In this document: positions 54,034 to 62,072 of the stretch, piece after piece
Numbering within the stretch: position 1 is the stretch's first letter
Layout: every line of letters begins with the position of its first letter
Assembly (NCBI RefSeq): GCF_002224485.1
Contig: NZ_CP022463.1
Coordinates: forward strand, 2,555,990-2,619,989
DNA: 64,000 nt
Reading direction: 5' to 3'
Source of the DNA: Sinomonas sp. R1AF57
GTDB lineage: Bacteria > Actinomycetota > Actinomycetes > Actinomycetales > Micrococcaceae
Program-made: the position numbers and the translations under genes
The notes under the pieces: model-generated
The model's database searches: none
Seen by the model: the letters and a program-made list of their open reading frames with translations, nothing else
Told to the model about the DNA's origin: nothing

Positions 54034-54110
54034 GGTGACCTCGCGCCCACACGGGGTGACCTCGCGCCCACACGGGGTGACCTCGCGCCCACACGGGGTG
54101 ACCTCGGCGG
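54034..54110. repeat. 21-bp tandem array, copy D (forward right half)
   Basis: GGTGACCTCG cores begin at 54034, 54055, 54076 and 54097, with linker CGCCCACACGG. It ends GTGACCTCGGCGG, the terminal form seen in the other copies, 12 bp before the 3' end of the response-regulator gene. The stretch 53929-54033 between the palindrome and this array has no gene. Confidence 0.9.
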
Positions 54111-54122
54111 GGACGGGGGAGG

Positions 54123-54794
54123 TCACCAGATCCGGCGGTCGGCGGCCCAGCGCGAGAGCTCGTGGCGGTTGGCCAGCTGGAGCTTGCGCAGCACGGCGGA
54201 GACGTGCGTCTCGACCGTCTTGACCGAGATGAAGAGCTCCTTGGCGGTCTCCTTGTAGGAGTACCCCCGAGCGATGAGCCGCATGACGTCGAGCTCCCGG
54301 GCCGAGAGCTTCCCCAGGTCGTCGTCCGCGACGGCGGACGTGCCGAAGGCGTCGAGGACGAAGCCAGCGAGCCGCGGCGAGAACACGGCGTCGCCGCCTG
54401 CCACCCGCAGCACCGCGTCCGTGATCTCCGGCCCCGACGCCGTCTTCGTCACGTAGCCGCGGGCGCCCGCGCGGATGACGGCAACGACGTCCTCCGCGGC
54501 GTCGGAGACGCTCAGGGCCAGGAAGCGGACCTCGCCGAGGAGCGGCGCGCAGCGGGTGAGGACCTCGCGCCCGCCCCCGCCCAGGCCGCCCGGGAGGTGG
54601 ACGTCGAGCAGGACCACCTGCGGCCGGAGCCGCTCGATCGCCTCGACGGCCTGCTCGACCGTCCCCGCCTCGCCGACCACCTCGACCGCCTCTCCGAGGT
54701 CCGCCTTGAGGCCGGACCGGAAGATCGTGTGGTCGTCCACGATGACCACGCTCACCGGCGCAGGGCGGACTCCCCCCACGGCGTTCTCGCTCAT
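54123..54794 (-). CDS. NarL/LuxR-type response regulator (LiaR/DesR-like)
   Basis: 223 aa. The receiver domain has VDDHTIFRSGL, the phospho-acceptor Asp in VVLLDVHLPGG, a Ser in LALSVSD and Lys in GYVTKTAS. The HTH at the C-terminus reads LSARELDVMRLIARGYSYKE and VKTVETHVSAVLRKLQ. It overlaps the kinase gene by 4 bases, so the two are coupled. The neighbouring PspC/LiaF-like proteins suggest an envelope-stress regulon; that is inference. Confidence 0.94.
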   Translation of the reverse strand: MSENAVGGVRPAPVSVVIVDDHTIFRSGLKADLGEAVEVVGEAGTVEQAVEAIERLRPQVVLLDVHLPGGLGGGGREVLTRCAPLLGEVRFLALSVSDAAEDVVAVIRAGARGYVTKTASGPEITDAVLRVAGGDAVFSPRLAGFVLDAFGTSAVADDDLGKLSARELDVMRLIARGYSYKETAKELFISVKTVETHVSAVLRKLQLANRHELSRWAADRRIW

Positions 54795-56071
54795 GTCTCC
54801 TCCGTTCCTGGCAGCCGCAGCCGCACCTCGGTACCGCCGGGGCCGCTCGCGATCGTCGCCTCGCCCCCGTGGCGGCGCATCCGGCCGATGATGGACTCCC
54901 GGACGCCGAGCCGGTCGGCCGGCACCGCCTCCAGGTCGAAGCCGGGGCCTCGGTCCCTCACGAACACCTCCACCGCGCCCCCGCGGGACTCTGCGTACAC
55001 GGACACCGGACCGCCGCCGCCGTGCCGGGACGCGTTCAGCATCGCCTCGCGGGCGGCCTGCAGCAGCGCGTCATAGGCACCGTTGCCCTGCTCGCCGGAC
55101 CCCGCGGCGTCGGGCGCCACGCCCACCACGACGACGTCGATCGGCGCGCCCACCGCCGTCTCGACCTCAGCGGCGAGCGCCGTGAGGCGGTCCTCGAACG
55201 ACCCGCCCGACGTCCGGGCGTCCCGGTACAGCCATTCGCGCAGCTCGCGCTCCTGGGCGCGGGCGAGCCGCACGACGTCGGCCTCGCTCCCCGCGCGCCG
55301 CTGGATGAGGGCGAGGGTCTGCAGGACGGAGTCGTGCAGGTGGGCGGCGATCTCGGCGCGCTCCTCCTCGCGCACGCGGGCGGCGCGCTCGGCGCCGTAC
55401 TCCCGCCAGAACTTGAGCCCCCACGGGAGCAGGACGAGCGCCACGCCCGCGATCACCGCGAACGACGCGACGAGCGCCGTCCCGATGACGCTCCACTGCC
55501 CCCCGGAGACAGCCAGCACCACGCCCGCGACGACCAGGGCCAGCCCAGCGCCGAGCCGCAGCCAGCCCGTCCAGCGCTCGGCCCCTGCGCCGCGCACGAG
55601 GCTCTGCCGGCGCGACTCGTCGAGCTGCATCCACGCGAGCGCCACGCCGCCGAGGATGGCCGCGATCGGGACCACCGTGTCGACCGGGACGTCCACGCCG
55701 AATACCTGGCCGCCCAGCACGAGGGCCCCGATCACGAGCACCACCCCGAGCAGGATCTCCCGCGTGTAGCGGGGCAGCTGGCGGGGGCGCGCGGGCCCGG
55801 GCTCCGCCGGAGGGGCGGCCGCCACCGCCGGTGCGATGGGCGACGCCGGTCGGCGGGCTGCGCGACGGGCGGCCTCCGCCGCCGTGGGAACCATGATCCA
55901 CAGCCACGCGTACAGGACGATCCCGGCTCCGCCGAGGAAGGCCGCCGCCACCATGCCCCAGCGGACCAGGTCCACGCGCAGGCCCAGATGGCGGGCGAGG
56001 CCGGAGCAGACGCCTGCCACCACGCGGTCCTCGCCCCTGACCAGGGCTGGGCGGACGGGCACGGTGCTCAT
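54791..56071 (-). CDS. Sensor histidine kinase with N-terminal PspC domain
   Basis: 426 aa from ATG 56071 (MSTVPVRPALVRGEDRV). Residues about 8-65 form a PspC domain (VVAGVCSGLARHLGLRVDLV and a following helix). Several more membrane helices precede a HisKA_3 dimerisation region with phospho-His in AAHLHDSVLQTL. The HATPase domain has NASRHGGGGPVSVYAE and VFVRDRGPGFD. PspC-kinase fusions occur in actinobacteria next to PspC proteins. The upstream frame to 56203 is unconserved. It is divergent from the PspC gene at 56196. Confidence 0.93.
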   Translation of the reverse strand: MSTVPVRPALVRGEDRVVAGVCSGLARHLGLRVDLVRWGMVAAAFLGGAGIVLYAWLWIMVPTAAEAARRAARRPASPIAPAVAAAPPAEPGPARPRQLPRYTREILLGVVLVIGALVLGGQVFGVDVPVDTVVPIAAILGGVALAWMQLDESRRQSLVRGAGAERWTGWLRLGAGLALVVAGVVLAVSGGQWSVIGTALVASFAVIAGVALVLLPWGLKFWREYGAERAARVREEERAEIAAHLHDSVLQTLALIQRRAGSEADVVRLARAQERELREWLYRDARTSGGSFEDRLTALAAEVETAVGAPIDVVVVGVAPDAAGSGEQGNGAYDALLQAAREAMLNASRHGGGGPVSVYAESRGGAVEVFVRDRGPGFDLEAVPADRLGVRESIIGRMRRHGGEATIASGPGGTEVRLRLPGTEET

Positions 56072-56098
56072 GCATTCATCCAAGCACGCTGCGGCCTC

Positions 56099-56150
56099 CT
56101 CAGGGACGCTCCGAGCCGCTTCCCCGGGTCCGCTCAGGGTCCGCTCAGGG
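56099..56150. promoter_or_regulatory. Repeated CTCAGGG motif between the kinase and PspC genes
   Basis: CTCAGGG occurs at 56099-56105, 56133-56139 and 56144-56150. The last two lie within direct 11-bp repeats GGGTCCGCTCA (56126-56136 and 56137-56147). The spacing of one helical turn in a divergent 124-bp promoter region fits tandem regulator binding, possibly by the response regulator itself. Confidence 0.4.
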
Positions 56151-56195
56151 GAGGCCCCCATGGGAGGGCGGCGCGCACAACGGAAGGATTGAGGC

Positions 56196-57659
56196 ATGAG
56201 CACCGAATCCCAGTCCCCTCACCCTGATCCGGACCCCGCCCCCGGCCCCCAGCCGGCTGGCGCCCAGCCGGGCCCACACGCCCCCGGCCCCCAGCCCGGC
56301 GCCTACCCGCCGCCCGCGGGCCGCCCCTCCCAGCCACCCCGCCAAAGCGGCACGGATCTATTCACCTGGGTGCGCGGGCTCGGCGTCGTGCGCGGCTCGG
56401 ACCGCTGGGTGGGCGGCGTCGCGAGTGGCCTCGCCCACCGCTGGGGCGTCGACCCGATCCTCATCCGCGGCCTGTTCATCGTCGCCGCGATCTTCCTCGG
56501 CATCGGGGTCCTCGCCTACGGCCTCCTGTGGCTGTTCCTGCCCGAGCCCGACGGGCGCATCCACCTCCAGGAAGCGGGACGCGGCCACTGGACCAGCGGC
56601 ATGACCGGCGGCCTGATCGTCACGATCCTCGGCCTCGGCGGCGCCAGGGCCGGGTTCTGGTTCGGCGAGCGCGGGTTCGGCGGCGCCTTCTGGGGGCTGT
56701 TCTGGCTCGCTGTCGTGGCGTTCGCGGTCTACAGCCTCGTGCGCGGAAGCCGACGCCGGCATGCTGTGCCCGGGGCTGTGCCGCCGGGGAGTGTGCCGCC
56801 CGCGGGCGCCTCGCCCGGCGGTGTCCCGGGAAGCACCGCCGCCCCCGCCGCGCACTACGCCGGGGCCTCGCTGCCCGAGCCGGGCGACGCCTACTACGCC
56901 AAGGCGACCAGCGCGCCGTCGTACGCGGGCCCGTACGCGCCGCCGGCAGGAAGCGAGCAGGCAGGGGGCTGGGCGCCGGTCCCCACACCCCCGCCGCTGC
57001 CCCCGCGGCCGCGCAGGCGCGGCCCGGGAGCCGGGTTCGCCACCGTGGTCGTCGGGATCGCTGCGCTCGCGGCCGGCATCCTCCTCGCGCTGACCCTCTC
57101 CGGTGCCGTGACCGTCTCCGGGGGCGCCATGTGGGCCGCCGCCGCGGTGGTGATCGGCGCGGGCATCCTGGTGGCCGGGCTCCGTGGGCACACCGCTGGC
57201 ATCCTGTCGCTCTTTGCGGTGATCGCCCTCGTCTCCGCCGCCCTGTCGCTGGGGATCGAGAGGGCCCTGCACGCGGACGGGTTCCCCTGGCGCTCGGACG
57301 GCCCGGCCCGGGTCGCCTACACGCCGTCGACCGTCACCGAGGCCGAGCACGGCTACCAGGTCACCGCGGCGCAGGGCCGCATCGACCTCAGCGCGCTCGA
57401 CGACGCCGGCCCCCTCGCCTCGGACAGGACCGTCCCGATCGACGTGAGCCTCAGCGACCTCACCATCGAGATCCCCAAGGACGTCCCCGTCACTGTCCGC
57501 GCCGACACGACCCTGAGCAGCGTCGAGCTGGGCAGCAGGAGCATCGCGGGGCTGCGGCAGTCGGGCTCGGAGAGCTACAACGCCGACCGGCCGGGCGGAA
57601 CGCTCGTCCTGGCCCTCGACACGAACCTCAGCGACGTCAAGGTCACCAAGGAGAACTGA
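56196..57659 (+). CDS. PspC-domain membrane protein with LiaF-like C-terminal domain (paralogue 1)
   Basis: 487 aa. Residues 1-50 are Pro/Gly/Gln-rich. The PspC domain (about 50-115) reads DRWVGGVASGLAHRWGVDP, then a helix and WLFLPEPDGRIHLQ. Further membrane helices lie around 145-165 and 275-345. The final 100 residues form a beta-rich domain with IDVSLSDLTIEIPKDVPV and TLSSVELGS, resembling the toast-rack/LiaF C-terminus that caps such sensors. GGAAGG precedes ATG 56196. The paralogue at 58493 has the same order. It begins a five-gene cluster. Confidence 0.88.
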   Translation: MSTESQSPHPDPDPAPGPQPAGAQPGPHAPGPQPGAYPPPAGRPSQPPRQSGTDLFTWVRGLGVVRGSDRWVGGVASGLAHRWGVDPILIRGLFIVAAIFLGIGVLAYGLLWLFLPEPDGRIHLQEAGRGHWTSGMTGGLIVTILGLGGARAGFWFGERGFGGAFWGLFWLAVVAFAVYSLVRGSRRRHAVPGAVPPGSVPPAGASPGGVPGSTAAPAAHYAGASLPEPGDAYYAKATSAPSYAGPYAPPAGSEQAGGWAPVPTPPPLPPRPRRRGPGAGFATVVVGIAALAAGILLALTLSGAVTVSGGAMWAAAAVVIGAGILVAGLRGHTAGILSLFAVIALVSAALSLGIERALHADGFPWRSDGPARVAYTPSTVTEAEHGYQVTAAQGRIDLSALDDAGPLASDRTVPIDVSLSDLTIEIPKDVPVTVRADTTLSSVELGSRSIAGLRQSGSESYNADRPGGTLVLALDTNLSDVKVTKEN

Positions 57660-57660
57660 C

Positions 57661-57993
57661 ATGAGCACCGACTACGGCGCGAGCGGCGCATCCGCCGGCG
57701 TGCAGACCGGCCCCATGGAGAAGCAGGGGCCCGCCGTGGGAACCATCGTATGGGGGGCAGTCGTGATAGCAGTGGGAGCGCTCATGCTGGCCAACCGGCT
57801 GGGATGGCTGACTGTCGACCCGGGCTTCGCGGCCGCAGGGGTGCTCCTCCTGGCTGGGCTGGGGCTCGTCATCGGCGGGCTGCTCGCCTCACGCAGGAGG
57901 CGGGGTACGGCGGACGACGCCGGCGCCTCCCCCGCGGGCGAGCATCCTTCCGAGGGTGGTCCCCATGGCGCCAGCCCGTACGCGACCGAGTGA
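57661..57993 (+). CDS. Small two-helix membrane protein (paralogue of 59778 gene)
   Basis: 110 aa starting 1 bp after the preceding stop, so coupled. GTIVWGAVVIAVGALMLANR and a second hydrophobic segment are separated by a short LTVDPG loop; the tail RRRR then becomes polar. The gene at 59778 shares the same two-helix core and the same position after a large PspC protein. Function unknown; a small partner of the PspC protein is a guess from the repeated pairing. Confidence 0.8.
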   Translation: MSTDYGASGASAGVQTGPMEKQGPAVGTIVWGAVVIAVGALMLANRLGWLTVDPGFAAAGVLLLAGLGLVIGGLLASRRRRGTADDAGASPAGEHPSEGGPHGASPYATE

Positions 57994-58009
57994 GAGACCA
58001 GGAGGAACC

Positions 58010-58306
58010 ATGGACAAATTCTTTGCCGCCATCCGCTCGAGCGGCCTGAAGCGCGGACCGCGACGGATGCTGGGAGGGGTGCTCGGAGGCCTCGCGGCCA
58101 GGGCCAACGTGGACGTCGCGTTCGTCCGGATCGGCTTCCTGCTCCTGTGCCTCCTCCCCGGGCCCGCCTTCCTCGCCTACCTCGTGGCGTGGATCCTGAT
58201 CCCCGGCCAGGACGACCGCATCATCCTGGAGGACTTCCTGAACAACAGGAGCATCGGGAAGGGCGGATCCTCGGGGCCCGGCGTCGGGACAGGCCCGACA
58301 GCATGA
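58010..58306 (+). CDS. Stand-alone PspC-domain protein
   Basis: 98 aa from ATG 58010, 5 nt after GGAGG. The PspC signature reads RRMLGGVLGGLAARANVDVAF followed by one or two hydrophobic segments and LIPGQDDRIILEDFL. It lacks the beta-rich C-terminus of its larger neighbours. PspC proteins sense membrane stress in proteobacteria; in actinobacteria the role is poorly defined. It is followed by a strong hairpin. Confidence 0.88.
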   Translation: MDKFFAAIRSSGLKRGPRRMLGGVLGGLAARANVDVAFVRIGFLLLCLLPGPAFLAYLVAWILIPGQDDRIILEDFLNNRSIGKGGSSGPGVGTGPTA

Positions 58307-58351
58307 GCTGAACCGACGCTGCGCCTGACCGCGGCTGAAAGCCCGGCCCTG

Positions 58352-58383
58352 GAGGCCCGGCCCCTCGTGAGGGGCCGGGCCTC
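58352..58383 (+). terminator. Strong hairpin after the stand-alone PspC gene
   Basis: GAGGCCCGGCCCC (58352-58364) and GGGGCCGGGCCTC (58371-58383) are a perfect 13-bp stem with a 6-nt loop, 46 bp past the stop. It divides the cluster into two transcripts or attenuates the second one. CCTCTAGAGG, a 10-bp palindrome, lies downstream near 58412-58421. Confidence 0.75.
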
Positions 58384-58492
58384 TGCCGTTGGCCGCAGGC
58401 AGAGGCCCAAGGCCTCTAGAGGGGACGGTGGCCCGGCCGGACACTGGAATCAGCGGCCCAGCCCGCCGCGTCGTGTCTGAAAGGACCGAGTC

Positions 58493-59776
58493 ATGAGCAC
58501 CCATCCAGCCCAAGGAGCCCCGGGGGCTCCCATCCAGCCCACCGGCCACGCCGGCACGGATTTCTTCACCTGGGTCCGCACGCTGGGCATCTCGCGCGGG
58601 ACCGACCGCTGGGCGGGCGGCGTCGCGAGCGGGCTCGCCCATCGATGGGGCGTGGACCCGATCCTCGTGCGGGGCCTCTTCGTCGTCGCGTCGATCCTCC
58701 TCGGAGCCGGGCTCCTCGTCTACGGGGTCCTCTGGCTCCTGCTTCCCGAGCCCGACGGCCGCATCCACCTCCAGCAGGCCATCCATGGCCACTGGACAGG
58801 GGGCATGACGGGGGCCCTCGTGGCCTCGGTCCTCGGCCTGGGCGGGACACGGACCGGCCTGGCCTACGAGGCCGGCAGTGGCGGGCCCGTCTGGGGCGCC
58901 GTGTGGGGCGTCTTCTGGCTGGCCGTCGCCGTCCTGATCGTGACCAGCATCGCCCGCTCCGCCCGCTCGCGGCGGCCGGGCAGCGTGCCGCCCGACACCA
59001 CCGTGCCGCCCGACACCACCGTGCCGCCCGACACCGCCGTGCCGCCGCCGCTCTACGCCTCGGCCGTTCCATACGGCCCGGCGTACGGAACGGCGCCAGC
59101 ACCGTCCGGGCACGCGCCCGGCGCCCCGGCCCCGACCGTGGTGCGCCCCTCCCGGCCCGGGCCCGGCGGACCGTACGCGACCGTCGTCGTCGGGCTTGCG
59201 GTCATCGTCGCCGCGGTGCTGCTCGCCTTCCAGCTCGCGGGGAACCCACTCGTCGACCCGGCCTCAGGCGCCATCTGGGCCGTCGCGGCCGCGGTGGTGG
59301 GCATCGGCATCATCGTCGCCGGGCTGCGTGGGCGCTCCAGCGGCATCCTCTCCTTCTTCGCCGTCGTAGCCCTGGCGGGAGCCGCGATCACGCAGCCCGC
59401 CTACCAGCTGAGCCAGACACCCGGGGCGGTGGACCTCTCGCCCAGCACAGTAGCCCAGGCGACCGCCGGCTACTCGCTCACGGGCGCCTCGGGGCAGCTC
59501 GACCTGCGGGCACTGGACACCGCCGGCCCCCTCGCCTCCGATGCGGTGGTTCCGGTGGACGCGACGATGAGCAGCCTCAAGATCACGGTCCCCAAGGATG
59601 TTCCCGTGCGGGTGGAGGCGGATTCCGTCCTGAGCACCGTGAACTTCGGGTCCAAGTCCCTCTCGGGCATCACGGCCAAGGACTCCGAGACGTACAACGC
59701 CGACCTGGCAGGCTCCGCCCTCGTCGTGCGCGTGCACGCGACCATGAGCAGCATCGAGATCCAACAGGAGCGGTGA
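58493..59776 (+). CDS. PspC-domain membrane protein with LiaF-like C-terminal domain (paralogue 2)
   Basis: 427 aa, a clear paralogue of the 56196 gene: DFFTWVRTLGISRGTDRWAG, GGVASGLAHRWGVDPILV and LLLPEPDGRIHLQQ align closely. A coding 18-bp repeat gives VPPDTT three to four times (near 58985-59045). The C-terminal beta domain has VDATMSSLKITVPKDVPV and VLSTVNFGSKS. AAAGGA lies 7 nt before ATG 58493. A small two-helix gene follows at once, as with paralogue 1. Confidence 0.88.
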   Translation: MSTHPAQGAPGAPIQPTGHAGTDFFTWVRTLGISRGTDRWAGGVASGLAHRWGVDPILVRGLFVVASILLGAGLLVYGVLWLLLPEPDGRIHLQQAIHGHWTGGMTGALVASVLGLGGTRTGLAYEAGSGGPVWGAVWGVFWLAVAVLIVTSIARSARSRRPGSVPPDTTVPPDTTVPPDTAVPPPLYASAVPYGPAYGTAPAPSGHAPGAPAPTVVRPSRPGPGGPYATVVVGLAVIVAAVLLAFQLAGNPLVDPASGAIWAVAAAVVGIGIIVAGLRGRSSGILSFFAVVALAGAAITQPAYQLSQTPGAVDLSPSTVAQATAGYSLTGASGQLDLRALDTAGPLASDAVVPVDATMSSLKITVPKDVPVRVEADSVLSTVNFGSKSLSGITAKDSETYNADLAGSALVVRVHATMSSIEIQQER

Positions 59777-59777
59777 G

Positions 59778-60041
59778 ATGAGCACGCAGCCCAGCACCGA
59801 GCGTGAATACCGGCAGGGACCGAGCCTGGGGACGGTCATCTGGGGCGCCGTCGTCGTCGCCCTCGCGGCGCTGATCGTGGCGGGACGCCTCGGGTGGTTC
59901 GCCGTCGACCCAGGGATGGTCGCGGTCGTCCTGCTCCTCGTCGGGGGCCTGGGGCTCGTGGTGGGCGGCGCGGTCGCGGCCGCCCGAGGCCGCCGCGGAC
60001 CGGCCGGCGCCGGAACACCGGAGGAACGCGCGGAACCGTGA
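59778..60041 (+). CDS. Small two-helix membrane protein (paralogue of 57661 gene)
   Basis: 87 aa. LGTVIWGAVVVALAALIVAG and LGWFAVDPGMVAVV align with the 110-aa protein at 57661. It starts 1 bp after the preceding stop. The pairing with a large PspC protein is conserved between the two halves of the cluster. Unknown function. Confidence 0.8.
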   Translation: MSTQPSTEREYRQGPSLGTVIWGAVVVALAALIVAGRLGWFAVDPGMVAVVLLLVGGLGLVVGGAVAAARGRRGPAGAGTPEERAEP

Positions 60042-60084
60042 CACCCGGCCTCGGCTGTGGTGTGCATCACGAAGAGGCCGCCGA

Positions 60085-60090
60085 TACAAT
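60085..60090 (+). promoter_or_regulatory. Candidate -10 for pfkA
   Basis: TACAAT preceded by GA in CCGATACAAT is a good -10, 88 bp before the pfkA ATG. The -35 (TGTGCA at 60061-60066, 18 bp away) is weak. Confidence 0.45.
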
Positions 60091-60177
60091 CGCCGTGGGC
60101 TCAACGGGGCGCCTCGAGCAAGCACGGCGGCCCTCGCACCTGCGGGGCTGGCCGTACCCACCACGGAAAGGCCCTGC

Positions 60178-61203
60178 ATGAAGATCGGCATCCTCACCTC
60201 CGGCGGCGACTGCCCCGGCCTCAACGCAGTCATCCGCGGAGCCGTGCTCAAGGGCATCGCCGTCCACGGGCAGGAGTTCGTGGGGTACCGCGACGGGTGG
60301 CGCGGCGTCGTCGAGGGCGACATCGTCGACCTCCCCCGCACGAGCGTCCGCGGCATCGCCAAGCAGGGCGGCACGATCCTGGGCACCTCCCGCACCAACC
60401 CGTTCGAGAACGGCGGCGGCCCCGAGGTCATCAAGGGCCACATGGACCGGCTCGGCATCGACGCCATGATCGCGATCGGCGGCGAGGGCACGCTCGCCGC
60501 TGCGAAGAGGCTCACCGACGCCGGGCTGAAGATCGTCGGCGTCCCCAAGACCGTGGACAACGACCTCGACGCCACCGACTACACCTTCGGCTTCGACACC
60601 GCCGTGGAGATCGCGACCGAGGCGATCGACCGGCTCCGCACCACCGGCGAGTCCCACCACCGCTGCATGATCGCCGAGGTCATGGGCCGCCACGTCGGCT
60701 GGATCGCCCTCCACGCCGGCATGGCCTCCGGCGCCCACGCGATCCTCATCCCCGAGCAGCGGGTCACCATGGACCAGGTCGCCACGTGGGTGCGTCTGGC
60801 CCACGAACGCGGACGCGCCCCGCTGGTCGTCGTCGCCGAGGGCTTCGTCCTCGAGGGCATGAGCGCCCCGCACTCCGAGCGCGGCCTGGACACCTTCGGC
60901 CGGCCGCGACTGGGCGGCATCGCCGAGCAGCTGGCCCCCGAGATCGAGTCCCGCACAGGCATCGAGACCCGCGCGACGATCCTCGGCCACATCCAGCGCG
61001 GCGGCGTCCCCACCGCGTTCGACCGCGTCCTGGCCACCCGGCTCGGCATGGCCGCGATCGACTCCGTCGTCGAGGGCCGATGGGGCACCATGGTCTCCCT
61101 CGACGGCACCGACATCGTGCACGTCGGCTTCGACGCCGCCCTCGGCCGCCTCAAGACCGTCCCCCAGCACCGCTACGACGAGGCCGCCGTCCTCTTCGGC
61201 TGA
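60178..61203 (+). CDS. pfkA: 6-phosphofructokinase
   Basis: 341-aa glycolytic kinase making fructose 1,6-bisphosphate. Conserved segments: GGDCPGLNAVIRG, IGGEGTLAAAKRL, GVPKTVDNDLDATDYTFGFD, AEVMGRHVGWIALHAG and IQRGGVPTAFDR. The Gly in GGEGT favours ATP as donor, whereas the Lys in PKTVDND is typical of the PPi-linked group; actinobacterial ATP enzymes combine both, so ATP dependence is probable but not proved. AAAGG precedes ATG 60178. The GNAT gene follows 3 bp after its stop. Confidence 0.94.
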   Translation: MKIGILTSGGDCPGLNAVIRGAVLKGIAVHGQEFVGYRDGWRGVVEGDIVDLPRTSVRGIAKQGGTILGTSRTNPFENGGGPEVIKGHMDRLGIDAMIAIGGEGTLAAAKRLTDAGLKIVGVPKTVDNDLDATDYTFGFDTAVEIATEAIDRLRTTGESHHRCMIAEVMGRHVGWIALHAGMASGAHAILIPEQRVTMDQVATWVRLAHERGRAPLVVVAEGFVLEGMSAPHSERGLDTFGRPRLGGIAEQLAPEIESRTGIETRATILGHIQRGGVPTAFDRVLATRLGMAAIDSVVEGRWGTMVSLDGTDIVHVGFDAALGRLKTVPQHRYDEAAVLFG

Positions 61204-61206
61204 GAC

Positions 61207-61923
61207 GTGGGCACTGCACAGACATTCCACCAGGGGAGCCGCGACATCGTGCGGCTCGTCTGGGCGCGCCGGCTGGGTCTCCCCGACCTGGCCTTCGCGG
61301 ACGACGGCGCGCGGCTGCTCGGGTGCCGCGACGACGCCGAGGAGCTGGTCGCCGTCGTGCTCTTCGGGCAGCTGGCCATCGCCGGGCCGACGGAACTCGT
61401 GGAGGCGGCCGCCGAGTGGCCGCCGGAAGACCTCGTATCCGGCAGCGCGCTCCTGCGGCTCGCCGGGCACGGGGCCCACGGGCTGCGGACCGCCGTCCTG
61501 GGCTTCGCGGACGATCTCCCGCTCGAGCAGCCCGACGTCGAGCCGGAGGTCTCCCGGGGGGCACCCGAGGCGATCGAGCTGGAGATGCGGTGCCCTCCCG
61601 ACGACGTGAGCTCCGCGGGCCTCACCCGGCGGGAGCACCGTTTCACGCTGATGCTCCCCGATGGCCCGGCGGCCTGTGCCGCGTACGGCGAGGAGGGTGG
61701 GCTTCTGGCCGACCTGTCCGTGCTCGTGGCACCGGCCTACCGGGGGCGCGGGTTGGGGCGGCTCGTCGCCTCGATCGCGGCGCACGAGGCCCTCGCCGAC
61801 GGCCTCGTGGTCCAAGTGGCGGTGCCGTCGCACACGACGGCGGCGCTTCGCCTCGTCGATTCGCTCGGCATCGCCCCTGCGGGCCAGCTGGCCTCGGTCC
61901 GGCTCGGACCCCGCACCCCCTGA
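61207..61923 (+). CDS. GNAT-family N-acetyltransferase
   Basis: 238 aa from GTG 61207, probably coupled to pfkA. The acetyl-CoA site is in the C-terminal third: LSVLVAPAYRGRGLGRLVAS (R-G-x-G-x-G/A type), followed by a helix and VPSHTTAALRLVDSLG. The first 110 residues show no clear domain. The acceptor is unknown; a metabolic-enzyme or small-molecule target is equally possible. The stop is 1 bp before a repeat element. Confidence 0.85.
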   Translation: MGTAQTFHQGSRDIVRLVWARRLGLPDLAFADDGARLLGCRDDAEELVAVVLFGQLAIAGPTELVEAAAEWPPEDLVSGSALLRLAGHGAHGLRTAVLGFADDLPLEQPDVEPEVSRGAPEAIELEMRCPPDDVSSAGLTRREHRFTLMLPDGPAACAAYGEEGGLLADLSVLVAPAYRGRGLGRLVASIAAHEALADGLVVQVAVPSHTTAALRLVDSLGIAPAGQLASVRLGPRTP

Positions 61924-61924
61924 C

Positions 61925-62065
61925 CCGCCGAGGTCACCCCCACTGGCGCCGAGATCACCCCTCGTGGAGCGATCTCGAGCCCAGTAAGGGTGACCTCGGC
62001 GCCACATCCGGTGACCTCGGGCACAGACGGGGTGACCTCGGGCGCAGACGAGGTGACCTCGGCGG
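61925..62065. repeat. Inverted 21-bp-unit element, copy E (pfkA-GNAT / MFS gap)
   Basis: Left half: CCGCCGAGGTCACCCCCAC and one more degenerate reverse unit (GCCGAGATCACCCC). Right half: four forward units with cores GGTGACCTCG at 61989, 62010, 62031 and 62052. Right end GTGACCTCGGCGG. The element occupies nearly all of the 149 bp between the GNAT stop and the MFS stop. Confidence 0.88.
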
Positions 62066-62072
62066 CGTGGCG

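Noticed and set aside
53888-54223. Open frame giving a heptapeptide repeat (GVTSRPH type)
   Set aside because: The 21-bp period is a multiple of three, so the array stays open in any frame that lacks a stop in the unit. It overlaps the response-regulator gene antisense and has no Shine-Dalgarno.
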